Shown here in pieces: positions 11,573 through 19,926 of a stretch of DNA of 64,000 nt. Position numbers and translations under genes: made by a program. Origin of the DNA: Bifidobacterium catenulatum subsp. kashiwanohense JCM 15439 = DSM 21854 (GTDB lineage Bacteria; Actinomycetota; Actinomycetes; Actinomycetales; Bifidobacteriaceae); assembly GCF_001042615.1 (NCBI RefSeq), contig NZ_AP012327.1:1984001-2048000 (forward strand), written 5' to 3'. Every line of letters begins with the position of its first letter. Within the stretch, counting starts at the first letter, position 1. Below the pieces are notes generated by a model. The model was not told the DNA's origin, searched no databases, and saw only the letters and a list, made by a program, of their open reading frames with translations.

Positions 11573-13840
11573 ATGGCAGAAGAAGATAACAGCGCGGAAC
11601 CGCGCACCACAACCAAGCAATCAACCCTCAAGAAGACGACCGCTAAGGCGGAGTCATCAATGTCTCAGACGCCTAACAAGCGCACTGCCGCCAAAAAACC
11701 TACGGCATCCACCGCTCGCAAGCGCACCGCCAAGGCGAAGACCGCCTCACCACAAGTCGTAGGCGAAGCCCCAGCCCCCGTCATCGAACGCACCAGCCCC
11801 GAACAGTTCGGCCGCGTGAACGTGCTCGACATCACCCCGAACGTTGAGAACGGCCTGTTCCCAGCACGCGTGGAGCTCGGCGAAGCATTCAATGTCACCG
11901 CACAAGTGTTCATCGAAGGCCGCACCAAGGCCGGAGCGACCGTGTCCGTACGCAGCGCACGCGGCCGCGAGGTTGAACGTTTCGCCATGACCTGCACCAA
12001 TCCGGGTCTTGATCGCTGGGAAGCCATGGTCAAGATCGGCGAGCACAGCGATCTGAAGCCGTGGGATGCCGACTATGCCACCGTCAAGCGCAAGCTGGGT
12101 GAATGGCAGATCGTGGTTGAAGGCTGGGAAGACACCTACCAGTCCTGGCTGCACGACGCCATCATCAAGGTTGAAGTGAATGACGACGTGGAGAATGCGC
12201 TGGAATCCGGCGCACGACTGCTCGCGCGTTGGGCCGATGCGAAGGATTCCAAGCTTTCCGCAGCCGACAAGAAGGTGCTGCGCGACGCCTCCAAGACCAT
12301 GGGAGACAAGTCGCTGAGCGCCGAAGAGCGTCTCGCCGCAGCCCAGAGCAGCGACATCGAGCAGCTGCACGAAACCAACCCGCTGCGCGACGGCCTGTCC
12401 GAGTCGAATCCGCAGCGTTTCCGCGTGGAACGCCCGAAGTCCAGCTTCGCTTCCTGGTATCAGTTCTTCCCGCGTTCCGAAGGTGCCTACTACGGCGAAG
12501 ACGGCAAGATCGTTCCCGGCAACCTCAAGACATCAATCGCCGGCTTGGAACGTGCCGCAGCCGAAGGCTTCAACATTGTGTATTTGCCGCCGATCTTCCC
12601 GATTGGCGTAACCAACCGCAAGGGACGCAACAATTCCCTGGTAGCCGGCCCGAACGATCCGGGCTCTCCGTTCGGCATCGGTTCCGAACTGGGTGGCCAC
12701 GACACCGTTGACCCGCAGCTTGGCACCATGGACGATTTCAAGGCATTCTGCGAGCGTGCCCACGAGCTGGGCTTGGAAATCGCGCTTGATTTCGCTCTGC
12801 AGTGCTCTCCTGACCACCCGTGGGTTAAGGCGCATCCGAACTGGTTCCGCACCAAGCCGGACGGCACCATCGCATTCGCCGAGAATCCGCCGAAGAAGTA
12901 TCAGGATATTTACCCGATCGATTTCAATGCCGACATGGAAGGCATCGAAAAAGAAGTCGAACGCATTATGGACCTGTGGGTCAAGGCGGGTGTGACGATC
13001 TTCCGCGTTGACAACCCTCACACCAAGCCGGTGCGTTTCTGGCAGGATGTGATCGCCGCCGTCACGAAGAAGCACCCGGAAGTGCTGTTCCTCGCCGAGG
13101 CGTTCACCCGTCCGGGCATGATGCGCGCGCTGAGCTATGCGGGCTTCACGCAGTCGCACTGCTACTTCCCATGGCGTAACACCAAGGAAGAGCTCGAAGA
13201 GTACTTCGAAGAGACCAACGGCGATGGCGGCTTCTACCAGCACAACACGTTCTGGCCCACCACTCCGGATATTCTCACCGCCTACGTGCGCGACAACGGC
13301 ATCGCCGGTCACGCAGTGCGTGCGGTGCTCGCCGCTATGGGCAGCCCGAGCTGGGGTATTTACAACGGCTACGAGCTTATCGAAAACAAGCAGCGTCCGG
13401 GCTTCGAAGAGCAGATTGACAATGAGAAGTACGAAGTCAAGGTGCGCGACTGGGACAGCACCGAAAAGTACGGTATCGCCGAACTGCTGACCTCGCTCAA
13501 CAAGATTCGTGACACTCACCCGGCATGCCGCAGCTACCACAATCTGCACATTCTGCCGAGCGACGATGCGGGCGTGATCGCATTCCTGCGCCAGACCCCG
13601 GCCGAGCTGACCGGCACCGGCAAGGCAGACACGGTGATTGTGATCGTGAACCTTGACGGCCACAACGCGCACCAGTCCATCGTGCATGTGGAGCTTGGCG
13701 ACTTCGGTTTCGCCACCGACAAGCCGCTCAAGGTGCATGACGAGCTGACCGGCCACGACTTCGAATGGGGTTACGACAACTACGTTTCGCTCGCCCCATG
13801 GGCCGACGTGGCACACGTGCTCACCGTTGTCGAAGACTGA
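11573..13840 (+). CDS. glgE: Alpha-1,4-glucan:maltose-1-phosphate maltosyltransferase GlgE
   Basis: GlgE (GH13_3) extends alpha-1,4-glucan chains with maltose 1-phosphate. The 755-residue protein has an N-terminal all-beta domain, a helical insert, then the TIM-barrel with FRVDNPHTKP (nucleophile Asp480) and LFLAEAFTRPG (acid/base Glu509). The long open frame starts at 11180, but the ATG at 11573, seven bases after TATAAT, removes an implausible extension. Residues 1-70 form a Lys/Ala/Thr-rich low-complexity tail that is not part of the usual GlgE fold. No treS, pep2 or glgB lies next to it, so the source of maltose 1-phosphate is not shown here. Confidence 0.92.
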   Translation: MAEEDNSAEPRTTTKQSTLKKTTAKAESSMSQTPNKRTAAKKPTASTARKRTAKAKTASPQVVGEAPAPVIERTSPEQFGRVNVLDITPNVENGLFPARVELGEAFNVTAQVFIEGRTKAGATVSVRSARGREVERFAMTCTNPGLDRWEAMVKIGEHSDLKPWDADYATVKRKLGEWQIVVEGWEDTYQSWLHDAIIKVEVNDDVENALESGARLLARWADAKDSKLSAADKKVLRDASKTMGDKSLSAEERLAAAQSSDIEQLHETNPLRDGLSESNPQRFRVERPKSSFASWYQFFPRSEGAYYGEDGKIVPGNLKTSIAGLERAAAEGFNIVYLPPIFPIGVTNRKGRNNSLVAGPNDPGSPFGIGSELGGHDTVDPQLGTMDDFKAFCERAHELGLEIALDFALQCSPDHPWVKAHPNWFRTKPDGTIAFAENPPKKYQDIYPIDFNADMEGIEKEVERIMDLWVKAGVTIFRVDNPHTKPVRFWQDVIAAVTKKHPEVLFLAEAFTRPGMMRALSYAGFTQSHCYFPWRNTKEELEEYFEETNGDGGFYQHNTFWPTTPDILTAYVRDNGIAGHAVRAVLAAMGSPSWGIYNGYELIENKQRPGFEEQIDNEKYEVKVRDWDSTEKYGIAELLTSLNKIRDTHPACRSYHNLHILPSDDAGVIAFLRQTPAELTGTGKADTVIVIVNLDGHNAHQSIVHVELGDFGFATDKPLKVHDELTGHDFEWGYDNYVSLAPWADVAHVLTVVED

Positions 13841-13902
13841 TTGAGTCTCAATCGATCTGATTAATCTCGGTCAGCTCGACTAGAAATTCGTTTCGATTCA
13901 TG

Positions 13903-13943
13903 CCACAATACCGGTTCCACTTCGGTGGAAAGCGGTATTGTGG
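13903..13943. other. Long hairpin between glgE and ppa
   Basis: Outer stem ccacaataccg/cggtattgtgg (11 bp), inner stem ttccac-ttcg-gtggaa. There is no T run after it, so it is not a simple terminator. It lies ~40 bp before ppa and may be a leader structure or a transcript-end stabiliser for glgE. Confidence 0.6.
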
Positions 13944-13984
13944 TTACTGGCAATGTAAACTGCCCAATCTCAAGGAGAAATGAC

Positions 13985-14482
13985 ATGGCAGAAACCTTCA
14001 ACGTCGTGGTGGAAATTCCGCGCGGCTCCAAGAACAAGTACGAAGTGGATCACGAGACCGGCCGCGTGTTCCTGGACCGCACCCTGTTCACTTCCATGGG
14101 TTACCCGGATGACTACGGCTACATCGACGGCACTCTGGGCGAGGATGGCGATCCGCTCGACGCACTCGTCATGATTCCGAACTCCGTGTTCCCGGGCTGC
14201 GTGGTGGAATGCCGCGCCGTTGGCCTGTACCACATGGTCGACGAGGCTGGCGGAGATGACAAGGTGCTGTGCGTGCCGGCTGACGTGCGTTTCGACGACA
14301 TCAAGGATGTCGAAGACGTTTCCGAGTACCACAAGGCTGAAATCAAGCACTTCTTCGAGCAGTACAAGGCTCTGGAGCCGGGCAAGGAAGTGCTGCCGGG
14401 CGATTATTGGACCGGTGCCGAGAAGGCTGAAGCTGAAATCGTGGCCGCTCGCAAGCGCCTCGCTGAATCCGAAGCTGAGTGA
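13985..14482 (+). CDS. ppa: Inorganic pyrophosphatase (family I)
   Basis: This soluble enzyme hydrolyses pyrophosphate made by biosynthetic reactions. The 165-residue product contains the signature [11 protein letters not shown] with its metal-binding aspartates, [11 protein letters not shown], and [17 protein letters not shown] near the start. The ATG at 13985 has AAGGAG ten bases upstream; the frame is open 20 codons further but that part is not family-like. It is monocistronic, with its own terminator. Confidence 0.97.
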   Translation: MAETFNVVVEIPRGSKNKYEVDHETGRVFLDRTLFTSMGYPDDYGYIDGTLGEDGDPLDALVMIPNSVFPGCVVECRAVGLYHMVDEAGGDDKVLCVPADVRFDDIKDVEDVSEYHKAEIKHFFEQYKALEPGKEVLPGDYWTGAEKAEAEIVAARKRLAESEAE

Positions 14483-14513
14483 TTTCGCCCCTTTCTAGGT
14501 AACGACTTTACAT

Positions 14514-14565
14514 AAGAAGCCCGTTGATGTACGCATTCACGCACGTCAACGGGCTTCTTGTTTTT
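14514..14565 (+). terminator. Terminator of ppa
   Basis: A near-perfect stem aagaagcccgttga.../...tcaacgggcttctt followed by gttttt. Confidence 0.88.
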
Positions 14566-14578
14566 GCATACCTTTCAA

Positions 14579-14775
14579 CGTCCGGATTTTCCCACCCACT
14601 GGAAGAATCACCCCACAAACCAGCCCCTCAGCGGGCAAAAACCTCCACCCACTGGAACAATCACCCCAGCAAAAGCCATCTCAACGTCCCAAAACCTCCA
14701 GATACTGGAAGAAAACGGATAAAACCATACCCTCCAAGTGTCCGGATTCCTCCAGCGAGTGGAAGAAATAGCCCG
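14579..14775. repeat. Cluster of four intergenic repeat units
   Basis: Units with the core cctccacccactggaacaat, often followed by caccccgc, at 14591-14614, 14641-14667, 14693-14714 and 14741-14775, roughly 50 bp apart. The same family recurs near 18.2, 35.7-35.9 and 37.1-37.2 kb. It lies between the ppa terminator and the mntP promoter. Confidence 0.75.
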
Positions 14776-14821
14776 CAAGCGGGATACACTCATATCACAT
14801 ACGCATATTCGCTGGGACCGC

Positions 14822-14988
14822 TATAGTGGAACACGTAATTCACGGCATGCGAACAGTATTCGCAGAATTCAAAGCCCGCTGGCTGGCGCGGCAGTTCTAT
14901 GTCGGTACCCCTCTAGGCGTAGGCGGACGTGAGACTCCGTCGAGGCCCATCCCGTGGAAAACCGGCGGGATGAACCCATATACCAGTT
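14822..14988 (+). promoter_or_regulatory. Promoter and structured leader of mntP
   Basis: tatagt at 14822-14827 is a plausible -10 and leaves a ~155-nt leader. The leader contains gacg-tgagactc-cgtc and, close to the start codon, catcccg...cgggatg, both able to fold. mntP genes are often under the yybP-ykoY manganese riboswitch, but I could not match its conserved loops with confidence, so only a structured leader is claimed. Confidence 0.35.
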
Positions 14989-15555
14989 ATGTTGATTCAA
15001 ATACTACTCATAGCCATTTCCGTATCTATGGACACGTTCGCCGTTTCCATCGGCAAAGGCCTCACCATCAAAAAACTGCGCGGCCTCGACGCGTTCAAAA
15101 CCGCCCTCTGGTTCGGCGGATTCCAGGCGCTTTTCCCGCTGCTCGGATATTTCGCCGCGTCCACGTTCAGCAAATACGTGACCGCCGTTGACCATTGGAT
15201 CATTTTCGGTCTGCTCGCCCTCATCGGCGGCAACATGGTGCGTGAAGCATTCGAAGAGGATGAGGAAAACGCCAAGGAAACCGCTGATTTCGATTGGAAA
15301 CACATGCTTCCGCTCGCCGTGGCCTGCAGCATCGACGCATTCGCCGTTGGCGTCAGCTTCGCATTCATGTCGCTGAACATTTGGATTTCAGTGATCATCA
15401 TCGGCATCACCACCGGACTGTTCTCCGCAGCCGGCCTGTATATCGGCCGCGCATTCGGCTCGCACTGGCAGAAGCCCGCACAGATCGCGGGTGGCATCGT
15501 GCTTATTCTGATCGGTGTGAAAGTACTGCTGGAACATCTCGGATTCCTCGCATAA
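14989..15555 (+). CDS. mntP: Manganese efflux pump MntP
   Basis: This six-helix inner-membrane exporter removes excess Mn(II). The 188-residue protein shows the internal duplication of the family, each half with an essential membrane Asp: Asp15 in ISVSMDTFAVSIGKGL and Asp116 in ACSIDAFAVGVSFAF. An acidic loop (EEDEENAKETADFD) joins the halves. Length and motifs match MntP. It is monocistronic, with a long, probably regulatory leader and a convergent terminator shared with the next gene. Confidence 0.93.
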   Translation: MLIQILLIAISVSMDTFAVSIGKGLTIKKLRGLDAFKTALWFGGFQALFPLLGYFAASTFSKYVTAVDHWIIFGLLALIGGNMVREAFEEDEENAKETADFDWKHMLPLAVACSIDAFAVGVSFAFMSLNIWISVIIIGITTGLFSAAGLYIGRAFGSHWQKPAQIAGGIVLILIGVKVLLEHLGFLA

Positions 15556-15593
15556 CAATCGCAAGTCAGATAAAAACGGATATACAAACTACA

Positions 15594-15631
15594 GCAAAAG
15601 CCCGTGATCGCACATGATTACGGACTTTTGC
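15594..15631. terminator. Convergent terminator after mntP
   Basis: gcaaaagcccgt...acggacttttgc stem with two mismatches, placed between two converging genes and T/A-rich on either side. Confidence 0.65.
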
Positions 15632-15695
15632 ATTACGATTATTGTAAAAACGATTATTTTCTTATGATTGCTTTCCCACGATTGAAAGAATCGCA

Positions 15696-16457
15696 TTACC
15701 AAAGTATGACGTTCGCATACGATGCAAGGCCGACCACAATTCCGGAAATCATAACCGGCAGCAGCGCGATGCCAATCCACGGATTCTTGGATTGTGGATC
15801 GGGATCGGCATTACGATTCCACCAATACGAGCACACATCGAGCGCAACGATCAGCAACAGCGACACGATCACGGAGACAATCCACGCCGGGCTCACGGCA
15901 AACTCGGTGGAAGCCGCGTTTTCGCCGGAACGAATCGGCAGCAACGTTGACAAGAAACACCAGCCCGCGCTGCCAATCATGGCAACGCCTTCCACAACAT
16001 TGTGCGACAGCGAACGAATCAGATGCGTACGGTTCTCACGCGCCATTTGACGCCCGAACGAAACCACGATCAGCAGGATCAGCAGACCGCCAACACCGGC
16101 AATCCAGCCTTCCTGCATCCAAAACGTGTCTTCGTTGCCCAAACCAGCGGGGAAAATCGCACGTCCAAGCATCACCGTCGTGGCACATACCACGGAAAGC
16201 AAGCCCGCAACCACGGAAATCACATGACCCACAACACCATCGCGGAACGGGTTGAACACGGCAAGCAGCGCAATCATCGCCACGGAAGCCGCAACAGTGA
16301 ACGACACGATTGCAGGCTCTTCCGTATTCCCATAGGAAATGCCAGGAATCAGCGCAAGCACAACCAGCACCACATATGCGGCGATTTGGACGGCAAGCAC
16401 CTTACCGAACGAGGCTTTCTGAGCCGACTTGACGGCAGCTTTTTCAGAGGCGGTCAT
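15696..16457 (-). CDS. Hypothetical membrane protein (about seven helices)
   Basis: This 253-residue protein begins with a short cytoplasmic Ala/Lys-rich segment (ASEKAAVKSAQKASFGK), followed by hydrophobic stretches near residues 20-40, 50-68, 76-96, 118-135, 152-172, 187-207 and 228-250. I see no catalytic motif, no Cys cluster and no known transporter signature. Pro/Gly-rich LALIPGISYGNTEEP lies in the first external loop. It is transcribed toward mntP and divergently from glnR. It resembles the many unassigned bifidobacterial membrane proteins; I cannot assign a function. Confidence 0.75.
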   Translation of the reverse strand: MTASEKAAVKSAQKASFGKVLAVQIAAYVVLVVLALIPGISYGNTEEPAIVSFTVAASVAMIALLAVFNPFRDGVVGHVISVVAGLLSVVCATTVMLGRAIFPAGLGNEDTFWMQEGWIAGVGGLLILLIVVSFGRQMARENRTHLIRSLSHNVVEGVAMIGSAGWCFLSTLLPIRSGENAASTEFAVSPAWIVSVIVSLLLIVALDVCSYWWNRNADPDPQSKNPWIGIALLPVMISGIVVGLASYANVILW

Positions 16458-16631
16458 TTCGTCCCCTTTTCATGATTTTCCATAATGTGGTCATTACGTA
16501 TGCAATACCATTAAATGTAGCCGCAAGTGTCCACATAGTTCAGATAAAATTAACGAAACGCCGATAACACACAACAAGAGTACAATCGCGGCAACGATAC
16601 AAAACCAGCACAAGAGATAAAGGGAGCTAAC

Positions 16632-17393
16632 GTGACGGATCTGACGCTTATGACGTTCGCTAGCGACCCAGCTACCGTGCTTCCTTCTCTGGCGCTGCTT
16701 TCCCACCGCGTGCGCGTGCTGCCGATGGATGCGGCAAGTCTGGTGAAAATGCCGGAAAGCACCATTCTTTTCCTTGACGCGCGAGACGACCTGGCTACGG
16801 CGAAAACGCTGTGCCGCCTGATTCACGCCTCTGGACTTTCCACGCCAATCGTGCTCATCCTCACCGAAGGCGGGTTCACCGTGGTCAATTCGCAGTGGGG
16901 CATCGCCGACGTGGTAGTGGCGTCCGCCTCTCCGGCCGAGGTTGAGGGACGTCTTCGCCTGGTGTCGGAGCGCGGCAACTCGCCGATCAACGCAATGTAT
17001 GGTTCCGGTGACTCGGGCGTGCAGAACGAAGACGGCATGATCCACTCCGGAGACTTGGTAGTGGACACCAACGGCTACACGGCAAGCCTGCACGGGCACC
17101 CGATCGATTTGGCATACAAGGAGTTCGAGCTCCTCAAGTATCTCGTACAGCATCCGGGGCGCGTGTTCACCCGCGCGCAGCTGCTGCAGGAGGTGTGGGG
17201 CTACGACTATTACGGCGGCACCCGTACAGTTGACGTGCATATCCGTCGCCTTCGCGCCAAGTTGGGCGGCGAATACGAGCATGTGATCGGCACTGTGCGC
17301 AATGTTGGCTATCGTTTCGACCCTCCCGAAGAGGAAGAGAGCGAAGCTGCAGCCAAGGATGCTGCAGCCCGTAACGCTTCGGACGAAAGCTGA
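16632..17393 (+). CDS. glnR: GlnR-type orphan response regulator
   Basis: This OmpR-family transcription factor is probably the actinobacterial nitrogen regulator GlnR. The N-terminal half is a receiver-like domain in which the usual acidic pocket is reduced (ILFLDARDDL is the only candidate). The linker is followed by a winged-helix DNA-binding domain that is almost textbook: DLAYKEFELLKYLVQHPGR, FTRAQLLQEVWGYDYYGGT, RTVDVHIRRLRAKLG, IGTVRNVGYRF. No histidine kinase lies beside it, as expected for GlnR. The C-terminus is an acidic Ala-rich tail. It starts at GTG 16632 after AAAGGGAG. The nitrogen role is by homology; a phosphate or other OmpR regulator is less likely. Confidence 0.82.
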   Translation: MTDLTLMTFASDPATVLPSLALLSHRVRVLPMDAASLVKMPESTILFLDARDDLATAKTLCRLIHASGLSTPIVLILTEGGFTVVNSQWGIADVVVASASPAEVEGRLRLVSERGNSPINAMYGSGDSGVQNEDGMIHSGDLVVDTNGYTASLHGHPIDLAYKEFELLKYLVQHPGRVFTRAQLLQEVWGYDYYGGTRTVDVHIRRLRAKLGGEYEHVIGTVRNVGYRFDPPEEEESEAAAKDAAARNASDES

Positions 17394-17514
17394 TTTTCTT
17401 ACTATCCGCTTGCTTGTCAGACGATTTGCAATACTTGCGATTGTTGCAATTGTCTGCGATTTGACTGTCGGCTATTTCACTTTCGTGCGAGCAGTTGCAC
17501 TATTCATACGACGG

Positions 17515-17520
17515 TAGACT
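17515..17520 (+). promoter_or_regulatory. -10 element for leaderless nth mRNA
   Basis: TAGACT six bases before the GTG start codon; no ribosome-binding site fits between. Confidence 0.55.
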
Positions 17521-17526
17521 GGTAGT

Positions 17527-18192
17527 GTGCCCAAGGAATCGAAACAAGCGCGACTGTCACGCATGCATCAGGAATACGCAGTATTGTGCGAGGAGATTCC
17601 ACATCCGAAGTGCGCGCTGAATTTTTCGAATCCTTTTGAATTGCTGGTGGCGACCGTACTGAGCGCACAAACCACCGACAAGCGGGTGAATATGGTCACA
17701 CCGGAATTATTCGACGAATATCCGGGACCAGACGCACTTGCGAGCGCCAATCCCGAACGTGTGGAAAGCATCATTCATTCCATCGGATTTCATCATACGA
17801 AAGCAAAGAACATCATCGGACTTTCTTACGCATTGTGCGAACGGTTCGATGGCAAAGTGCCGCAAAATATGGACTCTTTGACAAGTCTGCCAGGCGTGGG
17901 ACGCAAAACCGCGAATGTAGTACTTGGGAACGCTTTTGGCGTGCCGGGTTTTCCTGTTGACACTCATGTGATTCGTGTGACCGGTCGACTGCGCTGGCGT
18001 TCGGATTGGGCGAGTGGATCTCCTGACCCCAAGGCCATTGAACGCGAGATCACCGCATGCTTCCCACCCGAGGAGTGGACTGATCTGTCTCACAGGCTGA
18101 TACTGCACGGTCGTGCCATATGCCATGCTCGCAAGCCGGACTGCCTGAACTGCCCGCTTAACGACACCTGCCCCAGCGCATTCGCAGCGTAG
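17527..18192 (+). CDS. nth: Endonuclease III (DNA glycosylase/AP lyase)
   Basis: Nth removes oxidised pyrimidines and nicks the abasic site in base excision repair. The 221-residue protein has the helix-hairpin-helix LPGVGRKTANVV with catalytic Lys127 and the partner Asp145 in FPVDTHVIR. The C-terminal 4Fe-4S cluster cysteines are at 199, 206, 209 and 215 (C-x6-C-x2-C-x5-C). The GTG start is chosen because TAGACT lies six bases upstream, indicating a leaderless transcript. It stands alone between glnR and a solute-binding protein gene. Confidence 0.95.
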   Translation: MPKESKQARLSRMHQEYAVLCEEIPHPKCALNFSNPFELLVATVLSAQTTDKRVNMVTPELFDEYPGPDALASANPERVESIIHSIGFHHTKAKNIIGLSYALCERFDGKVPQNMDSLTSLPGVGRKTANVVLGNAFGVPGFPVDTHVIRVTGRLRWRSDWASGSPDPKAIEREITACFPPEEWTDLSHRLILHGRAICHARKPDCLNCPLNDTCPSAFAA

Positions 18193-18204
18193 TTCCGTAT
18201 CGGA

Positions 18205-18250
18205 CCTTCCAACGGGGGTTCTCCCACCCACTGGAACAATCACCCCGTAG
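18205..18250. repeat. Single copy of the intergenic repeat
   Basis: ctcccacccactggaacaat followed by caccccgt (core 18221-18247), same family as at 14.6 kb, between nth and the solute-binding protein promoter. Confidence 0.7.
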
Positions 18251-18279
18251 ATGCAGCACCCGCTGTAGCACGTGTCAAC

Positions 18280-18285
18280 TAGACT
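18280..18285 (+). promoter_or_regulatory. -10 element for leaderless solute-binding protein mRNA
   Basis: TAGACT seven bases before the ATG at 18293. Confidence 0.55.
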
Positions 18286-18292
18286 CGGCAAC

Positions 18293-19846
18293 ATGGAAGA
18301 AGAAAACGGGCGGGAAACCAAGCTAAAAGCCGAAATCACGCGGTGGCTGGTCTTTTTCGGCGTCGCCATCATGCTCAGCGTCATGACCTGGCTGGGATGG
18401 TCGCTGACGAACCGCAAAAATCCGATCGCCTCCTTCACCACGCTCGTTTCCGACTCCTCCGTGGCCATCGGTATTCAGGGCAGCGCGCCGGAATCGCCTG
18501 ACATCCGCAGCGAACAGGGCACTGCAATAGAGCAGGCGCTGCTCGAAAACGTGTACGAGACCTTGGTATCACGCAGCGAAACCAACAAACTGCAGCCGTC
18601 AATCGCCAAATCATGGCGGATTTCCGACGACGGACTGACCTACACGTTCACGCTCAACACCAACATGACCTTCGCCAACGGGCATAAACTCGACTCGTCG
18701 GACGTAGTCTGGTCGTTGCAAAACGTCATCAACAATAATTACGTGGGTGCCGACCAGCTCGGCAATCTCAAGGAAATCACCAATCCTGACGGAAACACAG
18801 TAGTCATCGCGCTTAATCAGCCAAATCCAAGGCTTTTGCGCGCGCTCAGCGGGCGTGCCGGCATCGTCTACGACGAGGAAGAAAGCAAGGCGAATTACAG
18901 TAAAAAGGCCGTGGGATCGGGCCCGTTCACCGTGGCGAGCACGTCGAAATCGCAGATCGTGCTGCAACGCAATGACTCGTATTGGGGCACCAAAGCCGCA
19001 GCATCGCAGGTAATCCTGTATTACTACTCTTCTGAAGATTCCCTGGTCAGCGCCATGGAAGCCAAGAAAATCAGCATGGCATTGCCGTTGAGCGCATCGG
19101 CGGCGGACGAGCTCAACCAGCAAAGCGGCATCAATTCCGACAACGGCATCAGCTTCGACAAAGTGATGCTCGCCTTCAACAACGGTGCCGAAAGCCCATT
19201 CTCCGACGAGCAGATCCGTAAAATGACGCGCTACGCCATCGACGCCCAATTCATCGCCAAAGACGCTCCGGACGCCTATTCGCCGCTCGGCGGTCCGATC
19301 AGCCCGCTGGAAGACGGCTATGAGGACTTGAGCGAACTGTTCCCATACAATCTTGAACAAGGTCAGCAGATGCGCAGCTATTTCGGCGCCTCCTATATCG
19401 CCGATATCGATCTGTTGGTACCCAAGAAATACGAGCAGATCGGCAATACCGTGAAATCGGCGATCGAACAGCTCAATATCGGCGTCAATCTGGAAGTGCT
19501 TGATTCCGCGGCACAAATCACGGAACGCATGAACGCCGGCACGTACAATATCGCGCTCACCACTATGAGCGGCGAAAACGATGCGAGCGTATTCACCGAC
19601 GGCCAAAGCATGTTCCATTTCGAAAATGGCGATGCGCAGCAAGCATATGCATATGCGATGGCGGCCACCAACGACAGCGATTATCAGGATCGCATGCGCA
19701 CGTATGCACGCACCGTCAGCGAGAACGCGGCAAGCGACTGGCTGTACACGCGTAAGAATTTCATTGCGGTAAGCGACCAATTACAGGGATATCCGAAAAA
19801 TCTGACCGACCGACTGCTTCCATTAAGCAGAATAAAACTGCACTGA
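18293..19846 (+). CDS. Orphan family-5 extracellular solute-binding protein
   Basis: This is a peptide/nickel-type (SBP_bac_5) binding protein of 517 residues. A membrane helix near residues 18-40 is followed by the family pattern: ENVYETLVSRSETNKLQPSI, AKSWRISDDGLTYTFTL, FANGHKLDSSDVVWSL, GSGPFTVASTSKSQIVLQRND. There is no lipobox Cys, so the N-terminal helix probably stays as an anchor. I prefer the ATG at 18293 because TAGACT precedes it by seven bases; the frame is open to 18272. No permease or ATPase genes adjoin, so the partner transporter is encoded elsewhere or the protein has another role. The substrate is unknown. Confidence 0.85.
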   Translation: MEEENGRETKLKAEITRWLVFFGVAIMLSVMTWLGWSLTNRKNPIASFTTLVSDSSVAIGIQGSAPESPDIRSEQGTAIEQALLENVYETLVSRSETNKLQPSIAKSWRISDDGLTYTFTLNTNMTFANGHKLDSSDVVWSLQNVINNNYVGADQLGNLKEITNPDGNTVVIALNQPNPRLLRALSGRAGIVYDEEESKANYSKKAVGSGPFTVASTSKSQIVLQRNDSYWGTKAAASQVILYYYSSEDSLVSAMEAKKISMALPLSASAADELNQQSGINSDNGISFDKVMLAFNNGAESPFSDEQIRKMTRYAIDAQFIAKDAPDAYSPLGGPISPLEDGYEDLSELFPYNLEQGQQMRSYFGASYIADIDLLVPKKYEQIGNTVKSAIEQLNIGVNLEVLDSAAQITERMNAGTYNIALTTMSGENDASVFTDGQSMFHFENGDAQQAYAYAMAATNDSDYQDRMRTYARTVSENAASDWLYTRKNFIAVSDQLQGYPKNLTDRLLPLSRIKLH

Positions 19847-19913
19847 TTTTCCTGCGATTATTTCGCGATTTCGGCATTCGGTTGCAGTTCCGTAAGTTGT
19901 CACATTCGCTTTC

Positions 19914-19919
19914 TAGACT
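19914..19919 (+). promoter_or_regulatory. -10 element for leaderless valS mRNA
   Basis: TAGACT seven bases before the valS ATG; the same arrangement as the gene upstream. Confidence 0.55.
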
Positions 19920-19926
19920 AGCGTTT

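Noticed and set aside
14828..14988. Firm yybP-ykoY riboswitch call
   Set aside because: The conserved loop sequences were not found; only hairpins and gene context support it.
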